A stretch of DNA of 64,000 nucleotides, taken from assembly GCF_018449655.1 (NCBI RefSeq), contig NZ_JAAVUX010000016.1, positions 56,393 to 120,392 of the forward strand. The letters run 5' to 3'. Below are positions 9,459 through 17,665 of the stretch, in pieces (position 1 is the first letter of the stretch; each line of letters opens with the position of its first letter). This DNA comes from Pseudomonas sp. dw_358 (lineage in GTDB: Bacteria > Pseudomonadota > Gammaproteobacteria > Pseudomonadales > Pseudomonadaceae). The notes beneath the pieces are model-generated. The model was not told the origin of the DNA, made no database searches, and saw only the letters and a list, made by a program, of their open reading frames with translations. The translations under genes and the position numbers were made by a program.

Positions 9459-9916
9459 ATCTGCGGTCTCCGTGGCACCATCAGGCGGTGCTCGCCGCGC
9501 TGGACGATCTCACCGTGCTGGTTGATCAGTTCCGAAGGCAGGACAACGATGCCCCAGCCCGGTTTGCTCTTGCTGGCGCGCAGGCTGCCCACGCGCATCT
9601 TCACGTGGACCACGTCGTCGACCTTGATCGGCAACAGAAAGTCCCAGGTCCAGCCCAGCGACATGCCCGGCAGGAAGCGGTAGTCGGCCTGGGTCTTGAG
9701 GCCATCGGCGATGCTCAGGCCGAACAGGCCGTGGGCCACCAGACAGCCGAAGTGGCTGGCGTTGGCGTAGGCTTCGTCGACGTGCACCGGGGTATGGTCA
9801 CCGGTGAGGTCGGCGTAGGCAATGATCCGTTCCTTGGTGACGGTGTAGCTGGGGGTGATGCACTGGTCGCCTTCCTTGGCGTCGTCCCAGTACTTCTCAG
9901 TGATGGCAAGGGTCAT
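9455..9916 (-). CDS. MaoC family dehydratase/hydratase
   Basis: Single hot-dog-fold hydratase of 153 residues. The R-hydratase motif with the catalytic Asp and His is seen in YADLTGDHTPVHVDEAYA, followed by the FGCLVAHGLFG helix. Such enzymes hydrate enoyl-CoA or dehydrate hydroxyacyl-CoA; mesaconyl-CoA hydratases are relatives. It lies nine bases after the VOC gene and overlaps the CoA-transferase by four bases, which suggests that it acts on the CoA ester made by that enzyme. Confidence 0.9.
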   Translation of the reverse strand: MTLAITEKYWDDAKEGDQCITPSYTVTKERIIAYADLTGDHTPVHVDEAYANASHFGCLVAHGLFGLSIADGLKTQADYRFLPGMSLGWTWDFLLPIKVDDVVHVKMRVGSLRASKSKPGWGIVVLPSELINQHGEIVQRGEHRLMVPRRPQI

Positions 9917-9925
9917 AAGGTCAGC

Positions 9926-10312
9926 TCACGAACGCGGGTTGATGGCCAAGGCCCGGGCCACAGTGGACACGGGCGAGGCTTGAATGAATTCCACCGCCAG
10001 GCCGTCGGGCAGGCGCAGCCAGTTGCGGCCCTGGGGCATTTCGCTGACGTCGAATGTCCAGGCGGCAGCCAGTGCGGCTTCGAGGTCTTCGCACATCACG
10101 CCCAGGTGGCCCAGGCGCCCTTCCGGCTCGTCGAAATCGGGCCTGGCCATGAATTGCAGACCGCCCAGGGTCCAGTACTGGATGGGGTCTTCCAGCGTGC
10201 CTTGCACCTCGCGCAGGGTCATGCCGAGCACGTCGTGGAAGAAGCGGATGTGCCAGTGGATGTCTTTGACCCAGATGGCCACGTGTTCCAGATAGGCTTT
10301 GGGGATGCTCAC
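9926..10312 (-). CDS. VOC (glyoxalase/bleomycin-resistance) family protein
   Basis: Small metal-dependent VOC-fold protein of 128 residues. The N-terminal YLEHVAIWVKDIHWHIRFF gives the first metal His and the beta-alpha-beta unit; GHLGVMCEDLEAAL and the terminal AVEFIQASP give the second half. Such proteins are epimerases, lyases, dioxygenases or isomerases. In CoA-ester pathways a methylmalonyl-CoA-epimerase-like role is common, but it is not proven here. The start is a GTG that overlaps the stop of the reductase gene (GTGA). Confidence 0.82.
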   Translation of the reverse strand: MSIPKAYLEHVAIWVKDIHWHIRFFHDVLGMTLREVQGTLEDPIQYWTLGGLQFMARPDFDEPEGRLGHLGVMCEDLEAALAAAWTFDVSEMPQGRNWLRLPDGLAVEFIQASPVSTVARALAINPRS

Positions 10313-11283
10313 GGTTTGGCTTCCTCTTGTTGTCGAGCGTCGTTTTGGCGGGTCTGCTCATCGGCCATGGCCCGTTCCACACCCTTCATGCAGGCGTGCA
10401 GCGTGGCGTTGACCGGGGTCGGCACGCCGTGACGCTGGCCCCAGCGCACCACCGAACCGTTGATGAAGTCGATTTCGGTGATCGAGCCTTTTTCCAGGCT
10501 CTGCAGCATCGAGGTCTTGAAGGAGGCCGGCAGGCCTTCGCTGGCCAGTTTCCAGGCCGTCTCCGGCTCGCTCAGGCCCAGACGCACCCCCGCAGCGGTG
10601 GCCACGGCAATGGCTTCGGCCACGGCCGCCAGGGAGGTGGCCTTGAGCAGCGGTTCGCTGTACAACTGGCCGTAGGTCAGGCGAGTGATACCGGTCAGCG
10701 CGCCGGTGGCGACGTTGACCAACAGCTTGTCCCACAGGGTGCCAACGATGTTTTCACTGACCGTGGTGGCCAGGCCCGCGCTGTTGAAAGCCTCGGCAAT
10801 GGCCAGCACACGGTGGCTGACGCTGCCGTCCAGCTCGCCGATGTAGGTGTGCTTGCCCACCACCCCGGAGCGGACGGTGCCGGGTGCCAATAGCACGCCA
10901 CCAACGTAGGTCTTGCCGGCCAGCACCCGCTCGCGGCCGACCGCTTGGGCGAGAATGTCTTCGTGGCCCAGACCATTTTGCAGGGACAACACCGTGGTAT
11001 CGGGTCCGAGCAACGCCATGGCGCCAGCAATCGCTGCTTCGGTATGGAAGGATTTGACCAGCACCACCACCAGGTCCACCGCGCCGATCTCGGCCGCCGA
11101 GGTACTGGCCCTGACCGTAATAGCCCGTTCGCCGCCCTCGTCATGGACCCACAGACCATCACGGCGCATGGCATCGACGTGGGCGGCGGAGCGGTTCAGC
11201 AGCCAGGTTTCGTGGCCTGCCTCGCTGAGGGCCGCGCCGATGACACAGCCCAGCGCACCCGCGCCCAGAATGCAGATTTTCAC
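10309..11283 (-). CDS. 2-dehydropantoate 2-reductase-like protein
   Basis: Ketopantoate-reductase family protein of 324 residues. The N-terminal Rossmann motif ILGAGALGCVIGAAL is at once followed by the NADP-binding strand (LLNR), and the catalytic lysine lies in WDKLLVNVA. An ATG at 11325 is in frame, but GGAGG seven bases before the GTG at 11283 places the start there, directly at the fold's first strand. The gene leads a five-gene operon with catabolic enzymes, so it more likely reduces another 2-oxo acid than makes pantoate. Confidence 0.87.
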   Translation of the reverse strand: MKICILGAGALGCVIGAALSEAGHETWLLNRSAAHVDAMRRDGLWVHDEGGERAITVRASTSAAEIGAVDLVVVLVKSFHTEAAIAGAMALLGPDTTVLSLQNGLGHEDILAQAVGRERVLAGKTYVGGVLLAPGTVRSGVVGKHTYIGELDGSVSHRVLAIAEAFNSAGLATTVSENIVGTLWDKLLVNVATGALTGITRLTYGQLYSEPLLKATSLAAVAEAIAVATAAGVRLGLSEPETAWKLASEGLPASFKTSMLQSLEKGSITEIDFINGSVVRWGQRHGVPTPVNATLHACMKGVERAMADEQTRQNDARQQEEAKP

Positions 11284-11347
11284 AATCGCGCCTCCGTTGA
11301 TTCTTGTTGTTGTCGTGCTGGGCATTACAGTAGGCAGCCTGGTGACT

Positions 11348-11369
11348 TTGCGCTATACAATGGGCGCAA
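11348..11369. promoter_or_regulatory. Candidate LysR operator (inverted repeat)
   Basis: TTGCGC, ten bases, GCGCAA, a perfect dyad placed between the divergent reductase operon and the LysR gene, 24 bases before the LysR ATG. The spacing fits the T-N11-A type of site bound by LysR regulators for autorepression and activation of the divergent operon. Confidence 0.5.
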
Positions 11370-11392
11370 TACCGCTATTGAAAAATACAATA

Positions 11393-12340
11393 ATGATCAA
11401 CCCTGACGAATTGCCCGAGCCCAAGCTGCTGCAGCTGTTCGACGTGCTCTACCACAGCCGCAGCGTCACCCGAGCCGCCGAGCAACTGGGCCTCAGCCAG
11501 CCCACCATCAGCATCTGGCTGGGCAAGCTGCGCGAACAACTGCGCGACCCGTTGTTTGTGCGCACGGCTTCGGGCATGGCGCCGACACCCCGGGCCGACA
11601 TCCTCATCGCACCGTGCCGCGAGGTGCTGGAGTCGCTGCGCCGGCTGACGGCCTGGGAAGAAGATTTCGTCCCGGCCACTGCCCAGCGCCGCTTTCGTCT
11701 GTGCGTCAGTGATGCCAGCCACATCACCCTGCTGCCCCGGGTGCTGGCCCACCTGCGGGTCGAGGCCCCAGGCATTAGACTGGAGGCCGCGCGCATCGAC
11801 GGCAACACCGAGCGTGCGCTGGAATCAGGGGAAGCGGACCTGGCGGTGGGGTTCGTGCCTTGGCTGGGGCGGGGCATGTACCAGCAGATGCTGTTCGGCC
11901 AGGACTGGATCTGCCTGACCAACCGCGACCATCCGCGTATCGCGCAGCACCTGAACCTGGGGCATTACCGCGCCGAGGGCCACGTGCAGATCAGCGCCGG
12001 TACCGGGCAGAAGTTGCTGGAGGCCGGGCTGGCCCGTGCTGGCGTACAGCGCCAGATCATCCTCGAATTGCCAGGCTTTCTCGGGCTGGGGGCGATCATC
12101 GGCAGCACCGACCTGATTGCCACCCTGCCCCGGCACATCGGCGAAACCCTGGCGAGCATGCATCAACTGGCGGTGCACGACTGCCCGGTGCTGATCGAGC
12201 CATTTTCGGTCAAGCAGCACTGGCACGGGCGCTACCACCTGGACAGTGGCAATCGCTGGTTGCGCGGGGTGATGCAGGGGTTGTTTCAGCGTGATCAGCG
12301 AAGAGGGGCAGACGTTACCGAGCGAAGCCCGCAAGGCTGA
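11393..12340 (+). CDS. LysR family transcriptional regulator
   Basis: Protein of 315 residues. The N-terminal winged helix-turn-helix is clear near residues 15-60 (SVTRAAEQLGLSQPTISIWL then DPLFVRT). The remainder is the LysR substrate-binding domain (RFRLCVSDASHITLLPRVL onward). It reads divergently from the reductase-VOC-MaoC-CoA-transferase-AroE-like operon and is probably its regulator, responding to a pathway intermediate. There is no good ribosome site before the ATG, which is preceded by an A/T-rich stretch, so the mRNA may be nearly leaderless or weakly translated. Confidence 0.9.
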   Translation: MINPDELPEPKLLQLFDVLYHSRSVTRAAEQLGLSQPTISIWLGKLREQLRDPLFVRTASGMAPTPRADILIAPCREVLESLRRLTAWEEDFVPATAQRRFRLCVSDASHITLLPRVLAHLRVEAPGIRLEAARIDGNTERALESGEADLAVGFVPWLGRGMYQQMLFGQDWICLTNRDHPRIAQHLNLGHYRAEGHVQISAGTGQKLLEAGLARAGVQRQIILELPGFLGLGAIIGSTDLIATLPRHIGETLASMHQLAVHDCPVLIEPFSVKQHWHGRYHLDSGNRWLRGVMQGLFQRDQRRGADVTERSPQG

Positions 12341-12525
12341 CGACGTGCGCCGCTGCCAGCACCACTATCGTGCAACACGCGCCCTTGACGCCCCGATTCA
12401 AAGCAAAAATATCGTAAGGCAGGGCCCCAATGCCCTGCACAGCCCTTATTTTTCTGCCGCGGCCCAAACTGGCAGGCAAACTGCAATTACTGACCTATCG
12501 ATCAGGTTTATAAGGTTTTATCCCC

Positions 12526-13704
12526 ATGCCCACATCCCCCTCCCTGGACATTGTCATCATCGGCGCTGGTATCGGCGGCCTGTCTGCGGCCATTGCGCTG
12601 CAACGCCACGGCCATCGGGTGCGGTTGTTTGATCGGGTGGCGCAATTGACCCCGGCGGGTGCCGCGCTGTCGGTCTGGCCCAACGGCGTCCAAGTGCTGG
12701 AAAAATTCGGCCTGGGGAGCGCGATCAAGGCGGTCAGTGGCGACATGCAAGCCATGAGCTATAGCACTCACCAGGGCGATCTGCTGACCCGCTTCAGCCT
12801 CGCGCCCTTGTACGCCGGGGTCGGCCAACAGGCCTGCCCGGTGGCGCGCACAGCCCTGCAGCAGCTTTTGCTGGAGGCCTGTGGCGAGGAGCACGTCACC
12901 CTGGGCGTCAGTTGCGACGGTGTCGAGTCCACGGCCGATGGCGTGGACGTCTTGTTTTCCGATGGCCAGCGGGTCAAGGCCGACCTGGTGGTGGCCGCCG
13001 ACGGCACCCATTCGCGGCTGCGCAACTTTGTCAGTGGCCAGACCATCACCCGTCAATACTGCGGCTACGTCAACTGGAACGGCCGTGTCGACATCGCCGA
13101 TGACTTGGCTTCCCCCCACGAATGGGCGCAGTTCGTCGGTGACGGCAAACGTGTGTCGATGATGCCCATGGGCAATGGCCAGTTCTATTTCTTCTTCGAC
13201 GTGCCCCTGCCCGCCGGCAGCGAAAACAACCGCGAGCTGTATCGCGAGGAACTGCGCCAGCACTTCGATGGCTGGGCCGCGCCGGTGCAACGGCTGATCG
13301 AGCGGCTGGACGTGAGCAACGTCAGCCGCGTCGAGATCCATGACATGGCGCCTATCGCAAGTTTCGTCAGAGACCGCGTGGTTCTGCTCGGCGACGCGGC
13401 CCACCCGATGGCCCCCGACCTCGGCCAGGGCGGCTGCCAGGCCATGGAAGACGCCTGGGTCCTGGCCCAATGCCTGAATCATGGCGAACTCGACGCGGCC
13501 CTCGTCCATTACGACGAAGCCCGCGCCGAACGCACCGCGCAGATCATGCGCCGCGCCCGGGCCCGCTCCGACATCACCCACGGCAAGGACCCCGCCCAGA
13601 CTCAGGCCTGGTATGAAGAGCTGCGGGTAGAAACCGGCGAGCGAGTGATCGCCGGGCTGGTCAAGACGGCGGTGGGGGGTGGGTTTCTGGATGAGCGGGG
13701 GTGA
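12526..13704 (+). CDS. hpxO: FAD-dependent urate hydroxylase (HpxO-like)
   Basis: Class A flavin monooxygenase of 392 residues. The FAD fingerprint IVIIGAGIGGLSAAIALQRHG is at the N-terminus, the DG motif is VVAADGTHSRLR, and the second FAD motif is VVLLGDAAHPMAPDLGQGG. Several stretches match what I recall of Klebsiella HpxO: LSVWPNGV, FSLAPL, GYVNWNG, GKRVSMMPM and FYFFFDVPLPAG. HpxO hydroxylates urate to 5-hydroxyisourate with NADH and oxygen. No other purine-degradation gene is near, so a related aromatic substrate remains possible. It is 185 bases after the LysR gene. Confidence 0.75.
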   Translation: MPTSPSLDIVIIGAGIGGLSAAIALQRHGHRVRLFDRVAQLTPAGAALSVWPNGVQVLEKFGLGSAIKAVSGDMQAMSYSTHQGDLLTRFSLAPLYAGVGQQACPVARTALQQLLLEACGEEHVTLGVSCDGVESTADGVDVLFSDGQRVKADLVVAADGTHSRLRNFVSGQTITRQYCGYVNWNGRVDIADDLASPHEWAQFVGDGKRVSMMPMGNGQFYFFFDVPLPAGSENNRELYREELRQHFDGWAAPVQRLIERLDVSNVSRVEIHDMAPIASFVRDRVVLLGDAAHPMAPDLGQGGCQAMEDAWVLAQCLNHGELDAALVHYDEARAERTAQIMRRARARSDITHGKDPAQTQAWYEELRVETGERVIAGLVKTAVGGGFLDERG

Positions 13705-13728
13705 GGGTCGCAATCGGGTGGGAACAAG

Positions 13729-13763
13729 GCCGGCCTCATCGCGGGCAAGCCCTGCTCCCACAC
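13729..13763. repeat. REP-type palindromic element
   Basis: GGCCGGCCTCATCGCGGGCA, then AGCCCTGCTCCCACA. This matches the remembered Pseudomonas REP pattern (CGCGGGCAAGCCCGCTCCCAC) with one extra T in the right arm. It lies downstream of the urate hydroxylase gene and between convergent genes, where such repeats normally sit. Confidence 0.7.
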
Positions 13764-13856
13764 AATGCGCCCAGGCACAGATCACTCGTGGGAGATTCCA
13801 GGGTTGCCTGCAAGCGCTCCGGCCGGCATTGCACCCGGCGCGAGCCACGGGATGGC

Positions 13857-15053
13857 TTACCGGACGGGACTGCGCAGCCGCGCCACTCCATCGAGCACCA
13901 TCGCCAATGACAAAGCGCCCGCAGCCATCGCGAACAGCACCTGATAATGCCCGCCACTGGCATTGAAAATCAGTGAATAAGCCAATCCCGCCAGCGCTTG
14001 AAAGCTGGCGAAAGCCACGGTGGCCTTACTCCATGCCACCTGCTGGGCGTGAGCGGTTTTCTTGAGTTCATGCACCCGGGCCAGCGCCAGCGGCACAATG
14101 CCCGGGGGGAACGAGCCAATCACCAGCGCCAGGGCACAGAGGAGCCAGAGCGGTTGGGCCACGCTCAACGCCGCCACCGCCAGCGCCTGCACGCCGAGCG
14201 CCCAGAGAATCCCCGGACGCGGCCCCATACGGTCGGCCAGGGTGCCGTAGACCAACGGCCCCAGGATCGCACCGACGCCATACATCACCCAGACCACCGC
14301 CGCCACCTGAGTGCCGGCGCCCAGGCCTCGGGCCACGTAGTCCACCAGAAAGACCATGGCCGGCACCAGACCGGTGGCCATCAGGGCGTACTGAGCGAAC
14401 AGCAGCCGCAAGCCCCCGCTGCGGGGTTCTTCACCGAGGTTGTCGGTCCCATGGGGGGCTGCTCCCGGAGCCGCATCAGCCAGAGGCCAGGCACACCAGC
14501 TGGCGGCCGTCAGCACGGCCGCCACCCCGCCCAGGCCGATCCAGGTGGCCTGCAAGCCCCAATGCAGCAAGGCGGGGACCAGCGTGCCCGACCCGGCAAT
14601 GCCCAGCCCGATACCGAGAAAGATCGCGCCGCTGGCCAGGCCACGCCGGGCCACCGGCACATGGGGCAACACGGTGGAAGCCACCAGCACCATGATCGCG
14701 CCGCCGGCGATGCCCGATAACAGACGCCAGAAGAAGAACCACACCAGCGACACTGGCCAGGCGCAGGCGAAGAACGACGCCGTCGCCACCACCAGCATCA
14801 GGCGCAAGGTAGTCGGGTTGCCGGTGCGCTTGCCCAACGGATGGCCCAGAAGCGCCCCCAGCAGGTAGCCGGCCAAGTTGGCGGCGCCCAGATACACCAC
14901 GTCGGCCTGGGCAAACCAATGCGCCTGAATCAGCTGCGGGATCAAGGGGGTGTAGGCAAAGCGTGCCAGGCCGATGCTCACCAGGCTGGCACAAAGGCCG
15001 GCGAAGATGTGCAGCGAAACGGCGCGAGATTGGGGTGAGGTGACGGTCGACAT
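13857..15053 (-). CDS. MFS transporter, YbfB/YjiJ family
   Basis: Membrane transporter of 398 residues with about twelve hydrophobic segments. The start LCASLVSIGLARFAYTPLIP and the early motif GAANLAGYLLGALLGHPLG are typical of the YbfB/YjiJ branch of the major facilitator superfamily. It lies 121 bases after the flavin monooxygenase gene on the same strand and is probably the last gene of an aldolase-monooxygenase-transporter unit, importing or exporting the substrate or product. The substrate is unknown. Confidence 0.87.
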   Translation of the reverse strand: MSTVTSPQSRAVSLHIFAGLCASLVSIGLARFAYTPLIPQLIQAHWFAQADVVYLGAANLAGYLLGALLGHPLGKRTGNPTTLRLMLVVATASFFACAWPVSLVWFFFWRLLSGIAGGAIMVLVASTVLPHVPVARRGLASGAIFLGIGLGIAGSGTLVPALLHWGLQATWIGLGGVAAVLTAASWCAWPLADAAPGAAPHGTDNLGEEPRSGGLRLLFAQYALMATGLVPAMVFLVDYVARGLGAGTQVAAVVWVMYGVGAILGPLVYGTLADRMGPRPGILWALGVQALAVAALSVAQPLWLLCALALVIGSFPPGIVPLALARVHELKKTAHAQQVAWSKATVAFASFQALAGLAYSLIFNASGGHYQVLFAMAAGALSLAMVLDGVARLRSPVR

Positions 15054-15139
15054 GTTCGAGTTCCGAAAGGGCTGTCAATACCCTCACAATGCCGTGCACA
15101 CCGCCAGCGCGGAAATCATCTGTGCTGATAGGTGACATG

Positions 15140-15172
15140 CCCCCCGCCCGTGCAGGCCGGGGGGGGGGCGGG
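15140..15172. repeat. GC-rich hairpin with a ten-G run
   Basis: CCCCCCGCC pairs with GGC and GGGGGG around CGTGCA with one bulged C; ten consecutive G lie at 15159-15168. It is directly downstream of the monooxygenase stop on the minus strand. It has no T-run, so it may attenuate read-through into the MFS gene or simply be structural. Confidence 0.35.
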
Positions 15173-15174
15173 TT

Positions 15175-16518
15175 TCAGGCCGAGATACGCAACGCCGGCG
15201 CCTTGCGCCGCGCCACGGTGTGGCGGTTCTCCACCACCGGCAGGCCCAGGTGTCCGCGCAGGGTGTTGTGGCTGTACTCCTTGCGGAACAAGCCCTTGGC
15301 CTGCAACAACGGCAACACCCGCTCGGTGAAGGCCTTGAACTCGCTGGGTGCGGTCAGACGCAGGTTGAAGCCATCACTGGCACCTTCGACAAACCAGCGT
15401 TCGATCTCGTTGGCCACGGTCTGCGGCGAGCCGACGAAGGTCGAATAGCGAGTGGCGAAGCGCAACGCTGCCTGGCGCAAGGTCAGGTTCTGCTCGCGAG
15501 CCACTTGCTTGATATGCTCGGCATGGCCGCGATAACCGTTGCTGCCCAGCTCGCCCAGGTCAGGGAAAGGCCCGTCCAGCGGGTACTGCCGGAAGTCGTG
15601 GTAGTTGAACGGCCGCCCCAGGTGCACCAGCGCCTTGTCCAGGTCCAGTTCGCCGTCGCGCTGACGCTCGATGGCCCGGGCCTCTTCGTCGGTGTCGGCA
15701 ATGATCGGCGCGATCCCCGGAAGGATCACCACGTGCTGGGGGTCACGGCCGGCTTCATGGGCGCGGCGCTTGATGTCGCGGTAGTACACCTGGGCATCCT
15801 CGAAGTTGTCGACGCCGGCAAAGATCCCTTCGGCGAAATCCGCCGCCAAACCGCGCCCGGATTCAGAAATCCCGGCCTGGAAGATCACCGGCTGGCCCTG
15901 CCGGGACCGCGCAATGTTCAAGGGGCCGGTGACCGAGAAAAACTCGCCCTTGTGATCCAGCCGGTGCTGGCGCGACGCATCGAGAAAGTGTTTGCCAGCC
16001 TTGTCCGCAGGGAAAGCATCGTCTTCGTAGCTGTCCCACAGGCCCTGCACCACTTGCAGGTACTCGCGGGCCTTGCGGTAGCGCTCGGTGTGGTCGATGT
16101 GATGCTCGCGGCCGAAATTGCCGGCGGCGCCTTCTAGCCCTGTGGTCACCACGTTCCAACCGGCGCGGCCGTTGCTGATCAGGTCCAGCGAAGCGAACTG
16201 CCGGGCGACGTTGAACGGCTCGGTGTAGGAGGTGGTCAGGGTCGCCACCAGACCGATCTTCGAGGTCACCCCGGCGATGGCCGACAACAGGGTCAGCGGT
16301 TCCAGCCGATTGAGGTAGTGCGGGGCCGATTCGGGGGTAATGAACGGGCTGTCGACGATAAACACCAGGTCGAACTTCGCCGCCTCTGCCAGGCGCGCCT
16401 GCTCGCGGTACCAGTCGATGTCGACACTGGCGTTGCCAGGGATCTCCGGGCTCAACCATTCTGCCTGGCCGGTGCCGACACCGGTCAGGATGGCGCCCAG
16501 CTTCAATTGTCGAGACAT
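15175..16518 (-). CDS. FMNH2-dependent monooxygenase, NtaA/SnaA/DszA family
   Basis: Luciferase-like flavin monooxygenase of 447 residues. Such enzymes use reduced FMN from a separate reductase to oxidise nitrilotriacetate, sulfones, dimethyl sulfide and similar compounds. Family hallmarks are visible: LVFIVDSPF, PHYLNRLEPLTLLSAIAGVT, IGLVATLTTSYTEPFNVAR, GRAGWNVVTT and GRDPQHVVILPGI. It shares this plan with the product at 17666-19033. It lies 15 bases after the aldolase gene on the same strand. No flavin reductase is in this cluster, so one must be supplied from elsewhere. Confidence 0.9.
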   Translation of the reverse strand: MSRQLKLGAILTGVGTGQAEWLSPEIPGNASVDIDWYREQARLAEAAKFDLVFIVDSPFITPESAPHYLNRLEPLTLLSAIAGVTSKIGLVATLTTSYTEPFNVARQFASLDLISNGRAGWNVVTTGLEGAAGNFGREHHIDHTERYRKAREYLQVVQGLWDSYEDDAFPADKAGKHFLDASRQHRLDHKGEFFSVTGPLNIARSRQGQPVIFQAGISESGRGLAADFAEGIFAGVDNFEDAQVYYRDIKRRAHEAGRDPQHVVILPGIAPIIADTDEEARAIERQRDGELDLDKALVHLGRPFNYHDFRQYPLDGPFPDLGELGSNGYRGHAEHIKQVAREQNLTLRQAALRFATRYSTFVGSPQTVANEIERWFVEGASDGFNLRLTAPSEFKAFTERVLPLLQAKGLFRKEYSHNTLRGHLGLPVVENRHTVARRKAPALRISA

Positions 16519-16533
16519 GTGAGGGGTCCTTGC

Positions 16534-17340
16534 TCAAAGTTTGTAGTCGGCGTCGCTGCGTTCAAGTTGGCGAATCAAGGCATCCCAGTGGCGGGCGACG
16601 CCAGGGCCGGTGCCCTCGGAATGACGCTTGGCTTGCTGTTCGACTTTTTCCACCACCTCGGCGGGCGGGAACACCAGCTCGGCGTTGCCGGCAGCCTGGG
16701 CAGCAATCTGGATATTGCAGGCGCGTTCCAGGCTCTGCAGTTGCTGGAAGGCATGCTCCACGCTGACGCCGCCGGTGAGCAGGCCATGGTTGCGCAGGAT
16801 CATCACGCTCTTGTCACCCAGGTCCGCCACCAGTCGCTCGCGCTCGTCGAGGTCCAGGGCAATGCCTTCGTAGCCGTGATAGGCCACGCGGCCGGAAAAG
16901 GCGATGGAGTGCTGGGAGATCGGCAGCAGCCCGCCCTTTTGCGCCGACACGGCGATGCCATCGCGGGTGTGGGTGTGCAGCACCGCGTGCAGGTCCGGGC
17001 GGGCGCCGTGGATGGCGCTGTGGATGACGTAGCCGGCATAGTTGATGCCAAGCCCGGTAGGGTCATCGACAATCGTGCCGTCCAGCGCCACCTTGACCAG
17101 ATTGGAGGCATTGATCTCGTCGAACAACAGGCCGAAGGCATTGATCAGGAAGTGCTCGTCGGGGCCGGGGACGCGTGCCGAAAAATGGGTGTAGATGTGG
17201 TCGGTCCATTTATGCAGCGCGGCCAGCCGGTAGGCGGCGGCGAGTTTGACCCGCACCTCCCACTCTTCGGCGCTGACACGGTCGCGCACGCTCTGGGTGG
17301 TCTGCTGGGTCGGTTTTGCCAAGGATGTCACGCTACTCAT
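16534..17340 (-). CDS. Class II aldolase/adducin family protein
   Basis: Zinc-type aldolase of 268 residues in the fuculose-phosphate aldolase/adducin superfamily. Metal ligands are seen in LHTHTRDGIAVS and in the later YHGYEGIALD; NHGLLTGG is the conserved C-terminal loop. The ATG at 17340 has AGGGAG eleven bases upstream. A GTG at 17349 is too close to that site. As first gene of the minus-strand operon with a flavin monooxygenase, it may cleave a product of oxidation. Subfamily and substrate cannot be fixed. Confidence 0.87.
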   Translation of the reverse strand: MSSVTSLAKPTQQTTQSVRDRVSAEEWEVRVKLAAAYRLAALHKWTDHIYTHFSARVPGPDEHFLINAFGLLFDEINASNLVKVALDGTIVDDPTGLGINYAGYVIHSAIHGARPDLHAVLHTHTRDGIAVSAQKGGLLPISQHSIAFSGRVAYHGYEGIALDLDERERLVADLGDKSVMILRNHGLLTGGVSVEHAFQQLQSLERACNIQIAAQAAGNAELVFPPAEVVEKVEQQAKRHSEGTGPGVARHWDALIRQLERSDADYKL

Positions 17341-17665
17341 GATGGGCACTGCTCCCTGTGAAGGTCAGGACTGTCGTGAGCGCAGCCTAAGCGTCCGGGG
17401 AAACATTTAAAAAGCACATTTTAATCTAAGCTAATTATCAGAATTTCTGATCTGTGCGCGGATTTCAGTCTGCGCTGGCCCGTCATCGGCTTTTCATCAA
17501 TATGCATTTTGGTAATTTTATATCGACATGTAATTCCATAAAATAATAATTTACTTAGAAGATAATCGAATTTTACAGCGGTTTTTCATAGAGATATAGT
17601 CGGCAGCAGACCGACCCCTTCTCCAGGCGGAGGCCCTCCCTACCCATTGATACCGGAGCGCCGAG
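17341..17665. promoter_or_regulatory. A/T-rich divergent control region
   Basis: 325 bases without a gene, far richer in A/T than the surroundings, between the aldolase operon (minus) and the second monooxygenase operon (plus). It holds the dyad at 17437-17451 and several runs such as TAAAATAATAATTTAC that could form -10 regions. It is the obvious shared control point for both monooxygenase operons. Confidence 0.6.
17437..17451. promoter_or_regulatory. Candidate operator, perfect short dyad
   Basis: ATCAGAA-T-TTCTGAT, a seven-base perfect inverted repeat with a one-base centre. It lies within the divergent region of the two monooxygenase operons, about 100 bases from the aldolase start and 215 from the plus-strand monooxygenase start. 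The binding protein is unknown. Confidence 0.4.

Noticed and set aside
15140..15172. Strong intrinsic terminator after the minus-strand monooxygenase
   Set aside because: The stem is G/C only, has a bulge and lacks a T-run, so it is kept only as a low-confidence hairpin.
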